A stretch of 64,000 nucleotides of DNA from Microdochium bolleyi (lineage: Eukaryota > Ascomycota > Sordariomycetes > Xylariales > Microdochiaceae). The notes beneath the pieces were generated by a model. It was given only the letters and a program-made list of their open reading frames with translations. It was not told the DNA's origin and made no database searches. A program made the translations under genes and the position numbers. Where the stretch lies: the NCBI GenBank assembly GCA_001566295.1, contig KQ964259.1, positions 310,001 through 374,000 on the forward strand. The letters run 5' to 3'. Each line of letters starts with the position of its first letter. Position 1 is the first letter of the stretch. This document shows, piece by piece, positions 35,080 to 44,285 of this stretch.

Positions 35080-35805
35080 TTATGCTGTGTGATACGGCTT
35101 CAGGCAAGGCCCGCGCACCGCACCATTCGCAGACATCACTGCCTGCGCGGACGCAGGTCGTCGAATCCAGTCATGCCCAAAGGAATCGAGATAGCGGTTG
35201 TCACGAGGCGGCAGCGGGGATGCAGGCGTGGGTGAGCAAAGGGGATACTGGTGGTAGTGCATGTCCATCACCGGGGCGAGGGTCATCTGCAGGAGCAGGT
35301 CGCCCTGCTCGATGTGGCGGGCGAGGGAGCGGACGTCGCCGGCCTGGCGGAGGCGGCGGAAGATGGTGGTGGCCTCGGCCTCGGGGCGATCACGCAGGGC
35401 GGCGAAGACACAGGCATAGTCGCTGTCGAGGGACTGCAGCTCGCCGTACTTGCGCTTGAGGGCCTGCCGGGGCGTCTCGCCCTCGTAGCCGCCATAGTGG
35501 CAGGGCAGCTTGCGGCGGACGCAGCCCCGGCAGGCTGGCCGGGCGCCGTCGCACTTTGCCTTGCGGCGGCGGCAGCCCTCGCAGGCGCCGTGCGAGCCAC
35601 GGGGACCCGGTGCTGTGTCCGTGGCCCGGCCCGGGGCCTCGGACTGGGGAGGCTGTGCCGGAAGCAGCGGCCGGAGCCTGGGCGGAGCAACACCACCTCC
35701 CATGCCGGGTTGTTGTGCTGGAACGGGAACCGGTCTGACGGGATGGGGAGGGCGAACTGGGCGGCTGGTCCTAGGGCGTTGTCGAGGCTTCCTGTCCAGG
35801 GGCAT
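35080..35805 (-). CDS. Short Zn(II)2Cys6 DNA-binding protein
   Basis: A single exon encodes 241 residues from ATG 35805. After a Pro/Arg-rich N-terminus (1-72) comes a complete binuclear zinc cluster: Cys75-x2-Cys78-x6-Cys85-x6-Cys92-x2-Cys95-x6-Cys102, with the basic helix RRRKAKCDG. Such clusters bind CGG half-sites in the nucleus. A short linker and a helical segment (RQALKRKYGELQSLDSDY, about 113-130) follow; the latter could be the dimerisation coil. The remainder contains IFRRLRQAGDVRSLARHI, a pattern common in short fungal C6 proteins that lack the large fungal_trans domain. The length is far below the usual 600-900 residues, so it may be a dedicated small repressor or activator, or a truncated relic. 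The stop is clear, and no downstream exon was identified. Confidence 0.8.
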   Translation of the reverse strand: MPLDRKPRQRPRTSRPVRPPHPVRPVPVPAQQPGMGGGVAPPRLRPLLPAQPPQSEAPGRATDTAPGPRGSHGACEGCRRRKAKCDGARPACRGCVRRKLPCHYGGYEGETPRQALKRKYGELQSLDSDYACVFAALRDRPEAEATTIFRRLRQAGDVRSLARHIEQGDLLLQMTLAPVMDMHYHQYPLCSPTPASPLPPRDNRYLDSFGHDWIRRPASAQAVMSANGAVRGPCLKPYHTA

Positions 35806-37067
35806 GGAGGGCAGGCCTCGAGTCCGTGTCAGGCAGCCGGAGGCGAGGTGAAGCGGGCAGGCATGGAGACGATGTTGCAAGCGTCGGGTGGTGTGTCTGT
35901 CTCTGTGTCGGTCGTCTGGGAGTGGATGGCGAGGCTGCTGCTGCTGTCGTTGTTGTTGTTTCTGTTGTTGTTTCTGTGAAGATGCTTCGTTGAGCGTGAG
36001 CTTGGACGCAACAGCGTACGTGTAGGTGTATACAACGGGGCACCACAGGGCATGTAGGGCACGGATAATTAGGTTGCGAGGCTGGACGGGAGGCTTGACC
36101 TGGCTGACGGTTGTCGAGTAGCCCTTATCCGAGCCGGATAAGCCGCGCGCGTGACCAACCAGCGGTCCATATTCGTCGGGCTCCCTCCCGCTCCCCGTAT
36201 TGCCTCGTCCTCGTCCGCTCCCCCTCCAGACACATTGACACGCCTGGCTCGGGAGGTTCCGAAACGTGTCATGTCACCCTTACGCATAGATTCCCTCCGC
36301 CCTCGACATTCTCCCGATCAGACGACAAATTCTACGATCACGGTGGAATTCCTGGCTGAAGACAGTCTGCTGTGGCGTATTGATTAGCAGGGTCGGGAAC
36401 GCGAATGTGTTGTCACCTGCCCCAGTCCATGGGCCCTGTCGAGCCTGTTTATTTCCTTTGTGCCTCTAGAACCAACCCTTTGCCCAGGTGTGTGTGGCTG
36501 CCCAAAGGAGATTCACCACAGTGCGCCAGTGAACGAATCCCTAGAGTTAGGTACAATTGTGATCCGTGGTCTCGTCATCTGCACGCAATGCACTCATGAA
36601 TCAATACAACTTGTTCGCCTAGAGACACACACCCAGCTCGGGCCGAATCGACATCTCTCTCTCGCCAAGTTCAAAAGCCCGGGCTGATCAAGACGGCTGG
36701 GGCGCTTGTCTCGCTACGCGTAATAATGTGGGTGTGTGCAAGGCCAGCGTGATCGGCTCAGCAGTTGCTCCAGGGCACGTTCTGCGTGACAGGCTACCCT
36801 ATGGCGGTACTCTATTGTAATTGTCAGTCCGAACAAGCAACGGCCCCTGATGACAAAAGACGAGAAATGAGCCGCCGTTGGTGACTGACCATCGCCCGTC
36901 ATTGACAAGATGAGCTGTGCTTGCCACTCGAACAGCTGCAGTCTCCCGCAGCAGACTAGGCTGTCATAGCCATCAACATCGACCGTCACGGGCCTGACAA
37001 CAACAACCACAACGACAACAGCAACGACCGACAACAACACCCGACAACAGCACCCGCCACTAGTCGC

Positions 37068-37130
37068 GAAGACAACGAAGACAACGAAGACAACGAAGAC
37101 AACGAAGACAACGAAGACAACGAATACAAC
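37068..37130. repeat. 9-bp tandem repeat (GAAGACAAC)x6 plus one variant
   Basis: Six perfect copies of a 9-base unit in direct succession, followed by one copy with a single change (gaatacaac). Because the unit is a multiple of three, all frames remain open. It lies inside a wider AAC-rich region. Confidence 0.9.
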
Positions 37131-37620
37131 GTCACGGCTACCACGAGCAGACCTCTTCACCGCGCACCAAGGAGAACTCCTGACAACCAGCACAACACGA
37201 ACCTCTCACGCGTCGCCATCTCCAGTGGCGACAACAGTACTACCGTCGCTGCCGCTCCTGCCAGAAACCACACCGAATGAAAGGCACGTAGCCTCGCAAA
37301 CTATGGCCGATGACGCCGGGCGGCTGTGATCTGCGCCAACCTCAACGACCTCGAGCATACCCAGTCTCACGACTCTCACGACTCCCACGATAACAGCATA
37401 CCTGCGAAGACACATTCGCCAGCCGCGCGTGCTGCTCGCGACGACAATGACGACGACGACGATGACGACGCGACGGCGGTGCCATATCCCATCGGTAGCG
37501 CTGTCTGATCCTGACGCGGGCTTTCCGCGATACTGCTACGGTGCAAAAGGATGACCTTTTTCAGACGAAATGGATACTCCAATTCCCGTCAGCTCTACCC
37601 AATCTAGGAAACAACCAGAC

Positions 37621-37700
37621 ACCGAGAAGACGAACTAGACATCCGCAAGACCGACTAGACATTCAGCAGACCAATCAAACATCTGGAAGACCGATTGGAT
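37621..37700. repeat. 20-bp degenerate tandem repeat, 4 copies
   Basis: Four consecutive 20-base units (37621, 37641, 37661, 37681) share the core aagacc-ga-tagacat with several substitutions each. The period of 20 is not a multiple of three, so it is unlikely to be protein-coding. It looks like an old minisatellite. Confidence 0.75.
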
Positions 37701-38958
37701 AATTAGGCTGACGGTTCGGGTACCACAGTCTACTCCAATACAAACAACACGACAGACACAGAGCCAGCGACCGAGACTATATCATAACGCCGGGCAAAGA
37801 ACCGCACCCGGCGCCTCCTTGGCGAAGCGCACAACAGCATGGCCAACAGTAGGACTCAACGGCACAGCCAACAGTAGAAATCAACAGCACCCGGCGCCTT
37901 CACCGTGGCGGTACCTTCAAGGCCTGTTGAGCTACGGAACTGCCGGCTGTGTCCTGTTGGGCACGCATGTTTGCACACGAGGCTGCAGTTGTGTGCGATG
38001 GTCCCTGCGCGTTGTGGTCACTAGAAGGAGGATTGCCAATTGACTGACATACCTCCGCGGCTGCTTTGTCCTCATTGACGCCGGGGTTCAGCCAGTCTGC
38101 AACTGTCGTCGTGAGACATGGCTGATAGGGATCAGCGTCCGTGCGCTATGCGGCGTGCGTCTGGAACCCTCATGTATTCGTCTATTCCGCGGAAGGTTAC
38201 AACATTCGCCTGTGCGGTGCTTACTAAGGACCGATTCCTCCATGCTCATCCTATCGAGCTGTCAGCACCTTGAGTAGGCCTGGGCCCGGGAAGTGGGCGG
38301 TTTGTCGGGACGTCAGGATCGTGGAGAACCCGGCGGCGAGGGTCAGAGCACCCAGCGCGAGCAAGACGACGACAGAGACACGCGTGGAGAAAATACAACA
38401 GGGCAATTGGAGACGATCTCTCCGCCGCCTTGGAGCAAAATGATGAGACTGTGGGCCAGGCCAGTCGGGGGGTCGGCCGGGCGGATATGACGTGTCGCGC
38501 GGATGACAAGCTCGGAGGGCGGGGGAGCGTTCCCACGTGAAGCGGATGGGACCCGCCGCCGCAGATGCGGCAGATGATGGCACTTGGGACGTGGAGTTGT
38601 GCCCTCAGCTGCTGCTGTGTTTGGGGAGCTGCCCACAACCTACCTTACCTTTGGGTACCTTGAGTGTTGATGGTGGCCACCTGGGCAGGCCAGGCCAGGT
38701 CCGCCCCGACACGAAGGGCGTACGGCGGGGTCGCTTGTCAATGTCTCGGCCCTAAAAGTAGCAGTGGCTGTCGGGACTGGCCACACGTGGATGCCGCTGC
38801 GGCCCTCGACGGTGCTGCAACAGGCAAGTCCAGCCCGGGCAGCACACCTGGGCACCCAGTCAGGGCCATGGCATTAGCAAATGCCAACGCTGCTCCGGTG
38901 CTCGGCAGCTGCCCGGCCGAGTGTGGGGGCTGTCCCGCTCTTGCAGGGCGCATCACCC

Positions 38959-38981
38959 AGGCCCCAGGCCCCAGGCCCCAG
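38959..38981. repeat. 7-bp tandem repeat (GCCCCAG-type), 3 copies
   Basis: Three adjacent copies of a 7-base GC-rich unit in the region upstream of the FMN-binding protein gene. Confidence 0.7.
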
Positions 38982-39300
38982 GAGTCACCAAGGACTGCCG
39001 GGTCCTGCCATCCCTGCCGCGTCCGCAACGTCCGCACTCCCGCAGCACCCAAGGCCGGCGGAAGACGGCCATCGAACCACCTCCACGCCCGGGTTCGGGG
39101 CTTCACCGGACGCCGTTGTGACACAAGCACTCTTCTCCTTGCGTACACATCTTCCTGTGTCCTGCCTGCCCTATCATCAGATCTGCGTAGATAAAGCCCC
39201 GCCTCGGCCCAAGCCAGGAGACATCACAGCTTCACCATACGGGAGTCGACTTCCTCAACACGACGCAACCTCACAACCTCACAACCCCACCACCGCAGCC

Positions 39301-40107
39301 ATGTACATCACCGCCGCCCACGGCGAGAGCAGCATCCCTGCCCTGCGCCAGCTCATCCGCGACAACGCCCTCGGCATCCTCACCACCGGCGTCCCCTCGG
39401 ACACCCACGCCTTCCTCCAGTCCTCCCACATCCCCTTTGTCCTCGACGTCGCCGACGAGTCCAGCGACTCCGAGCTCGGCACTCTGCGCGGCCACATGGC
39501 CCGCCAGAACCCGCAGAGCAAGGCCATCATCGACGCCCTCCAGGCCAAGGCGGCAGCAGCACCAGCAGCACAGCCAGCAGACGGCCCCGCCCCGCCGGGC
39601 GTCCTCGAGCAGGAGGTCCTCGTCCTCTTCACTGCCGCGCCGCACCATTATATCACCCCCAAGTGGTACACGGCCACCAAGCCCGCCACCGGAAAGGTCG
39701 TCCCGACGTGGAACTACGCCGCCGCGCAGGTCTACGGGCGCCTCAAGGTCTACTACGACAGCAAGTCCCCCGAGTCGGTGGCGTTCCTGGACCGCGCGCT
39801 GCGCAGCCTCACGGACCAGTGCGAGGGAAGCGTCATGGGCTACTCGACCGACGGCAAGGACAGCAGCAAGGAAAAGTCCTGGGAGGTCGACGACGCGCCG
39901 GAGCCCTACGTCAGGCTCAAGCAGAAGAACATCATCGGCATCGAGATCGAGATCACCCGGCTCGAGGGCAAGTTTAAAATGAGCCAGGAGTCGGTAGCTG
40001 GGGACGTAAAGGGTGTCGCGGAGGGCCTGGGGAAGTTCGCCACACCGGTCTCCAAGGAGGTCGGCGGCCTGGTGTGCTCGCGGAACAAGGAGAAGTTGCA
40101 GGCGTGA
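39301..40107 (+). CDS. PaiB-like FMN-binding split-barrel protein
   Basis: A single exon encodes 268 residues from ATG 39301. The start MYITAAHGESSIPALRQLIR is the hallmark N-terminus of the PaiB family (FMN-binding negative transcriptional regulator), followed by DNALGILTTGV. A barrel strand with LRGHMARQNPQ comes next, then VLVLFTAAPHHYITPKWYTA and VVPTWNYAAAQVYGRLKVYY, all family signatures of the flavin-binding split barrel. In bacteria PaiB affects sporulation and protease genes. Fungal members are probably cytosolic flavin or heme-related enzymes of unknown reaction, so a role as a regulator should not be assumed. A Pro/Ala/Gln-rich insertion (about 83-100) interrupts the barrel between conserved blocks, as in other fungal copies. 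The C-terminal helix (about 220-268) is typical. The frame is open upstream to 38881, but those residues are not family-like. Confidence 0.88.
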   Translation: MYITAAHGESSIPALRQLIRDNALGILTTGVPSDTHAFLQSSHIPFVLDVADESSDSELGTLRGHMARQNPQSKAIIDALQAKAAAAPAAQPADGPAPPGVLEQEVLVLFTAAPHHYITPKWYTATKPATGKVVPTWNYAAAQVYGRLKVYYDSKSPESVAFLDRALRSLTDQCEGSVMGYSTDGKDSSKEKSWEVDDAPEPYVRLKQKNIIGIEIEITRLEGKFKMSQESVAGDVKGVAEGLGKFATPVSKEVGGLVCSRNKEKLQA

Positions 40108-40962
40108 TTTGTTTGTTTTTTTCGGGAAGATGACGCGTCCTGCCGAAAGTTGCAGCATTCTTAGCGAGCCAGGCTTGTGCGAAGCCTCTTCGTTGTCTTA
40201 CCATTGACCACAATGCACATCGCAATAAAGTCAATTAAGGCTCTACTACGAGGTGTCTTCTCAAATGGGTATCCTTTTTAGCTAACTTTGGATTAAGCTT
40301 GCCTCGTGAACTGCATTATGTTTAGCATGTAGGCCTGGCATGAACCTTGAGCTACTGAAGGCTGTCATTGGGAACCGAGGCTGCTTGCACAATATCTTTC
40401 CTCATGATATTAATAAGGATCAACCAAGAGCACTGTATGAGCTTACGGCCACTGAGCAACGCTCGGATGAAGAATTAGATCAACCTCTGCAGCAGAATAT
40501 TGATCCGAGCGCGGCCTGGTCGCAAACCCTGCTACCGTAAAGAATCTAGACTTCACAGAAAGGCGTCGCAACCGGTATGAAACCCGAACTATGTCATGTT
40601 AGGATTACTTGACAGATCCACGAGTCTCGCTTGGGCTGTTAAACCCGGATCGACTTCGAAACCAGCAGCGAGAGCCAGCAGAATCAGGCTCAGAGCGATG
40701 ACCCTCGGACAGACCTCTGTGCATTAGTGAAACTCTGTGTATCGGCCGTCGAAGCTGGCATCCAGCCTCGTGTTATCAACTCCAGCGACCATAGGTATCT
40801 GCGATTGTATCATGGCCCTCAAATCGCCAAGCCGTCACTCTCGAGCATAAATTGAGCCTCCTCCCCGTCGATCTTGGATAGCCAATTACCCAACTTCACC
40901 ATCACACACAACAACTTTCTCCCCACTATCACCGACCACCACCACCACCACCACTGCCCACC
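40108..40962. other. Intergenic
   Basis: About 0.86 kb, somewhat AT-rich around 40200-40560. No gene was recognised. The last 60 bases before 40963 are CA-rich, like a fungal 5' leader. Confidence 0.5.
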
Positions 40963-41653
40963 ATGAAGTTCACCCTCCCCACCGCCATCCTCATCTCCCT
41001 GGCCGCCGCCCTCCCGTCCTCGGAGCCCCTCCTCCAGGACCGCGCCGCCGGCTCGGGCCCGTGCTCCGACCTCCCCGCGGGCTCCTACACGGGTGCCATG
41101 CCCGCCGACAACTCGGACGCCTTCAAAACCTTCTCCACTATCATCAACCTGGCCAAGAACGCCGCCACCCCGCCCAAGACGGTCCGCAATTTCTTCGGCC
41201 TCGAGGGCGCCACCACCGGCGGCGACTACATCACCTACTCGACTCTGCCCGAGTACAACCCTGAGCTCTGCCTCAAGAAGTGCAAGGAGACCAGCAACTG
41301 CAAGGGCTTCAACATCTTCTTCGAGCGCGACCCCAGCAAGGTATGTCTGCCGTGACTCCCCATGTCCCTTTCCCGTATACACCGTGTAAACAACAATCAC
41401 AACTGAGATTCTGCCAAGCTCTTATCACAAACTATCAAACAATAAGCTAGTCGCGCGCTCTGTGCTAAAAGAAAAACTCCCCTCAAAATAGATCCCCGGT
41501 TCAGGCTGCGAGAACCCGGCCAGCAACATCAACATCAAGTGCAGCCTCTGGGCCAAGGAAATCGCCACCAAGGACGCAACCAACACCGGTGGCTACCGCG
41601 CTGGCTTCCACGTCGTCATCACCGGCTCTAACGGCTACACCCTCACCCCCTAA
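40963..41653 (+). CDS. Small secreted Cys-containing protein, PAN/Apple-like
   Basis: Exons are 40963-41340 and 41492-41653 (151-nt intron with a GTATGT donor and TAG acceptor). They encode 179 residues. The signal peptide is MKFTLPTAILISLAAALP (1-18). The mature part holds CLKKCKETSNCKGFNIFFER, a spacing seen in PAN/Apple-type domains (Cys-x3-Cys-x5-Cys, then a Phe/Ile strand), and after the splice GCENPASNINIKCSLWAKEI. The second exon therefore completes the domain, which supports the intron. The product would be extracellular, and PAN/Apple folds bind protein or carbohydrate. The C-terminus (GFHVVITGSNGYTLTP) is a typical end for fungal secreted proteins of this type, with no GPI site. It may act as a small effector-like or wall protein, but that is conjecture. 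Confidence 0.8.
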
Positions 41654-42510
41654 GGTGAGGTTGTTGTTGTTGTTGCCTCGACGTAGATGTTTCGATCCTA
41701 ACTTCCCCTTTTGTATCCGAAAGACTCACATGGAGGAAGGAATGATGGACGTACATGTAGTATGTGAGGAGGGGATTTTGGATCCGGGAGAAGGAGGTTG
41801 GTTGATGAATGTAGGCTTCACTCGCGGCGCATAACTAAACGGTACCCGAATCAGGGAAGATTCGAAGGGGAAAAGGAGTGAGCACATGAGAGAAGAAATT
41901 GGCTACTGAGAGAGACAAGATAGAAGATCCATACTAGTGGACCTGCCGCCAGGACCGAAGCTCTGGGGGCAGCAAAAGCTCAAGTCATTATAGAAAATTG
42001 CTACCGCACTCTCGGGGATCTGTCTTTGGACTATGGTAACAATCGCTGGCTGGTGATGTCCACACAGAAACGTCGTCACTTGAATACAGAGGCTCAGAGC
42101 ATTCTGGTGGCACGTTTCGGATCGGGCTTGCCCGGTTTAGATGGCAGAGATATACTCTCGTTGCGATGGTCTCAGCCATATGGTACTCGCCGATTGTCCT
42201 CGCTCAAAGAAACAATAGGAAACCCACGTAGTAGAAATTCCAGCCAACCGCCAGCAAGAAGTTGGTTGGTTGATATCGATGGATGGGAATCTATAGCATC
42301 TGGATGGTTGTGTTCAACCAAAGCGGATTTTGTGTCACATATTTTCAGGATTCCCACGTGCTCCGCTATTTATGCCGCTGTACTGTAGACCTAAGCCCAC
42401 TCGAAAAGTCACAAATCTAGACATACTTAGAGTCAAGCGTCCCGCAATCTGCTTACCGATTTTTCCCCACTGCACAACCAAGACTGGCAACATCTAATGG
42501 CCCTGGCGAT
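41654..42510. other. Convergent intergenic
   Basis: About 0.86 kb between the 3' ends of the secreted protein gene and the membrane protein gene. No coding or repeat feature is convincing. Confidence 0.5.
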
Positions 42511-43642
42511 TCATGAGTCAACTTTGGGATATTTGTAGGCGTACCACGCAAGCACCAGCTGTAGTACAGCGACCACCAGGCCAAAGAGTCCGATGATAAC
42601 TGTGAGGAACAGACCCAGTATAGCCACCGTGAGCGCGTTTCTCTCCGATGTATGTCGCTCGAACCAAGCAACAATCGAGTTTCCCGGTGGTTGCCGCTTC
42701 GTAAAGCCGTGCAGCTCGTCCAGGCGATGCGCCCAGACGCTGAAAACGAAGTCGGGGGGAATCTTGCGCACGATGTCGTAATCGCGCATGTTTGGATCGA
42801 AACCATTCCTTCTGATGAGCTTTTCGAGAAGGCTATTCGACCTTCGATCGGTCAGGAATGGCAGCAGTACCAGCTGATTCAACGCGAGAGTTTCGAACAC
42901 GAGCTTTGGCGGGAGGCAGCCACTGCCACACATTTATTTTTTAATTAGTACACGAGGCAGAGGGCGGATGCGACATGAGTCCTCACCGCTTCAGGCTCTC
43001 CTCGAAATTCATCGCCAGTGGAAGCCCGTCAGCCAGCTGAAGCTGCGCTCTCAAGAAAGCCACCTGGTGGAAAATTTTGAGGGTTCTGGCCAATGGGTCC
43101 AGCTTCAAATGCTCAAAGATGTTGTTCGTGCCAACTATGTCCAGGTCAAATCTGGAATGTAGTTTCCAAAGCTTGAGTTTCTTCTGGTCGTAGATTGTAT
43201 GAACCCCTCCGGGAGGCCCCGGCGTTGTTGATGTTCCGGTGTTGAACAGGTTCTGCAGGAAATAGACGAAGGGTTCTTGGGGCTCCCACTTTACTGTGCC
43301 ACGGAAGATTGTCGAGTAGTAGTCTTTGGAGTCGGAGACAACCATCAGGGCGACAGCAGTAAGGCCGCCTGTTGCCCGCTCCCTGTCCTGAGGGCTGACA
43401 ACTCTGCCTGCGAACGTGAGTGCTTCGAAGTCGGCCCTCGACACGGCAGGATTATTGCACAGCGACAAGGCTGCCTGGATGATCTCCTCGTGGCTGCGGA
43501 AGGCTCTGCCATTACCAAGAGGGCCACAGATGGCGTTCTCATAGTGCTGGAGGTATGTCGCGAACGACTCTGGTTGCTGTGAGCTGCGCAGCAGCCGTGA
43601 CGTGATGCTGCTCCTCTCGGATGGAGTCGGGCTCAGCAGCAT
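42511..43642 (-). CDS. Fungal-specific protein with C-terminal membrane anchor
   Basis: Two exons, 43642-42987 and 42922-42511, encode 355 residues. The N-terminus MLLSPTPSERSSITSRLLRS and the splice-spanning MNFEESLKRGCLPPKLVFET are patterns I associate with a widespread but uncharacterised family of Pezizomycotina proteins. The splice is supported because it joins these blocks in frame. The first 220 residues are soluble and helical. The C-terminus has one strong hydrophobic segment (VAILGLFLTVIIGLFGLVVA, extending through VLQLVLAW, about 317-346), preceded by HTSERNAL and ending in a short polar tail. That layout suggests a tail-anchored protein or one hairpin in an internal membrane. Its start faces that of the protease-like gene about 640 bp away, implying shared regulation. 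No enzymatic motif is visible. Confidence 0.72.
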
Positions 43643-44285
43643 TCTGACCCTGTGTCACAATATGGCCGTCGAGTGCTTTGAAGATCAAGAACGTTTGTGG
43701 GAATTGCCAGCTGGGAAATTCCCCAAGGTAGTAACCACACCACGTCTGCAACATCTGTCGCCACAGACGGCGGCCGCATGGGATGGACTCGATGCGGGGT
43801 AGCATTGCCACAGAACAAGGCACAAGAAGGTGGTGTGCAGAATACACAGCCGCGATAGCTGCCCAAAGGCCAACCAGATGCTTCCCCCCTGCACGGGGTA
43901 CATGATCCGAAACATGCAGGTCAGCCGCAGAGAGCGAGCCTGTCCTGTCCCATAAGTTGGAGGCACTGCTGCCGCTGCCGCTGTCGCAGGCCAGTCGTGT
44001 GCAACTGCAGACATCAGATTGAGCCGCCGCCTGCACAGATCTGGAGGTGCATGCGAACGACAGCAGCAGACACGACAGGCCGGCAGACTCACTCGTTGTA
44101 TCATACCTGGAGCATTCCGGCATGGGAGGCCAGACGAGCAGCGACCGGCTCTGATCTGCCAGAGATGGGGTGTGCCGCAGTCTCGGGACAAGGCAGACGA
44201 TGAAAGGCCATGCACCGGGTGCCGCGTCCGGCCCGACTACAACGTAAGGGTCCCCTTACTTTCTTGCTTTGACAAGCGCCTTATC
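43643..44285. promoter_or_regulatory. Bidirectional promoter between membrane protein and protease-like gene
   Basis: 643 bp separate two divergent ATGs with no gene between them, so both promoters must lie here or overlap. No specific operator was recognised. Confidence 0.5.

Larger units (their letters stand above)
35806..39300. other. Long repeat-bearing intergenic region
   Basis: About 3.5 kb without a supported gene, between divergent genes. It holds a 9-bp tandem repeat (37068-37130), a CAC/GAC-rich low-complexity stretch (37320-37480), a 20-bp degenerate repeat (37621-37700) and a small 7-bp repeat (38959-38981). The sequence is rich in AAC/GAC trinucleotides around 36990-37900. Open frames through these repeats are low-complexity and were not called. 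Confidence 0.5.

Noticed and set aside
36714..37193. Minus-strand frame with (Phe-Val-Val) repeats resembling a membrane protein
   Set aside because: The hydrophobic repeat is just the translation of the 9-bp microsatellite on the minus strand.
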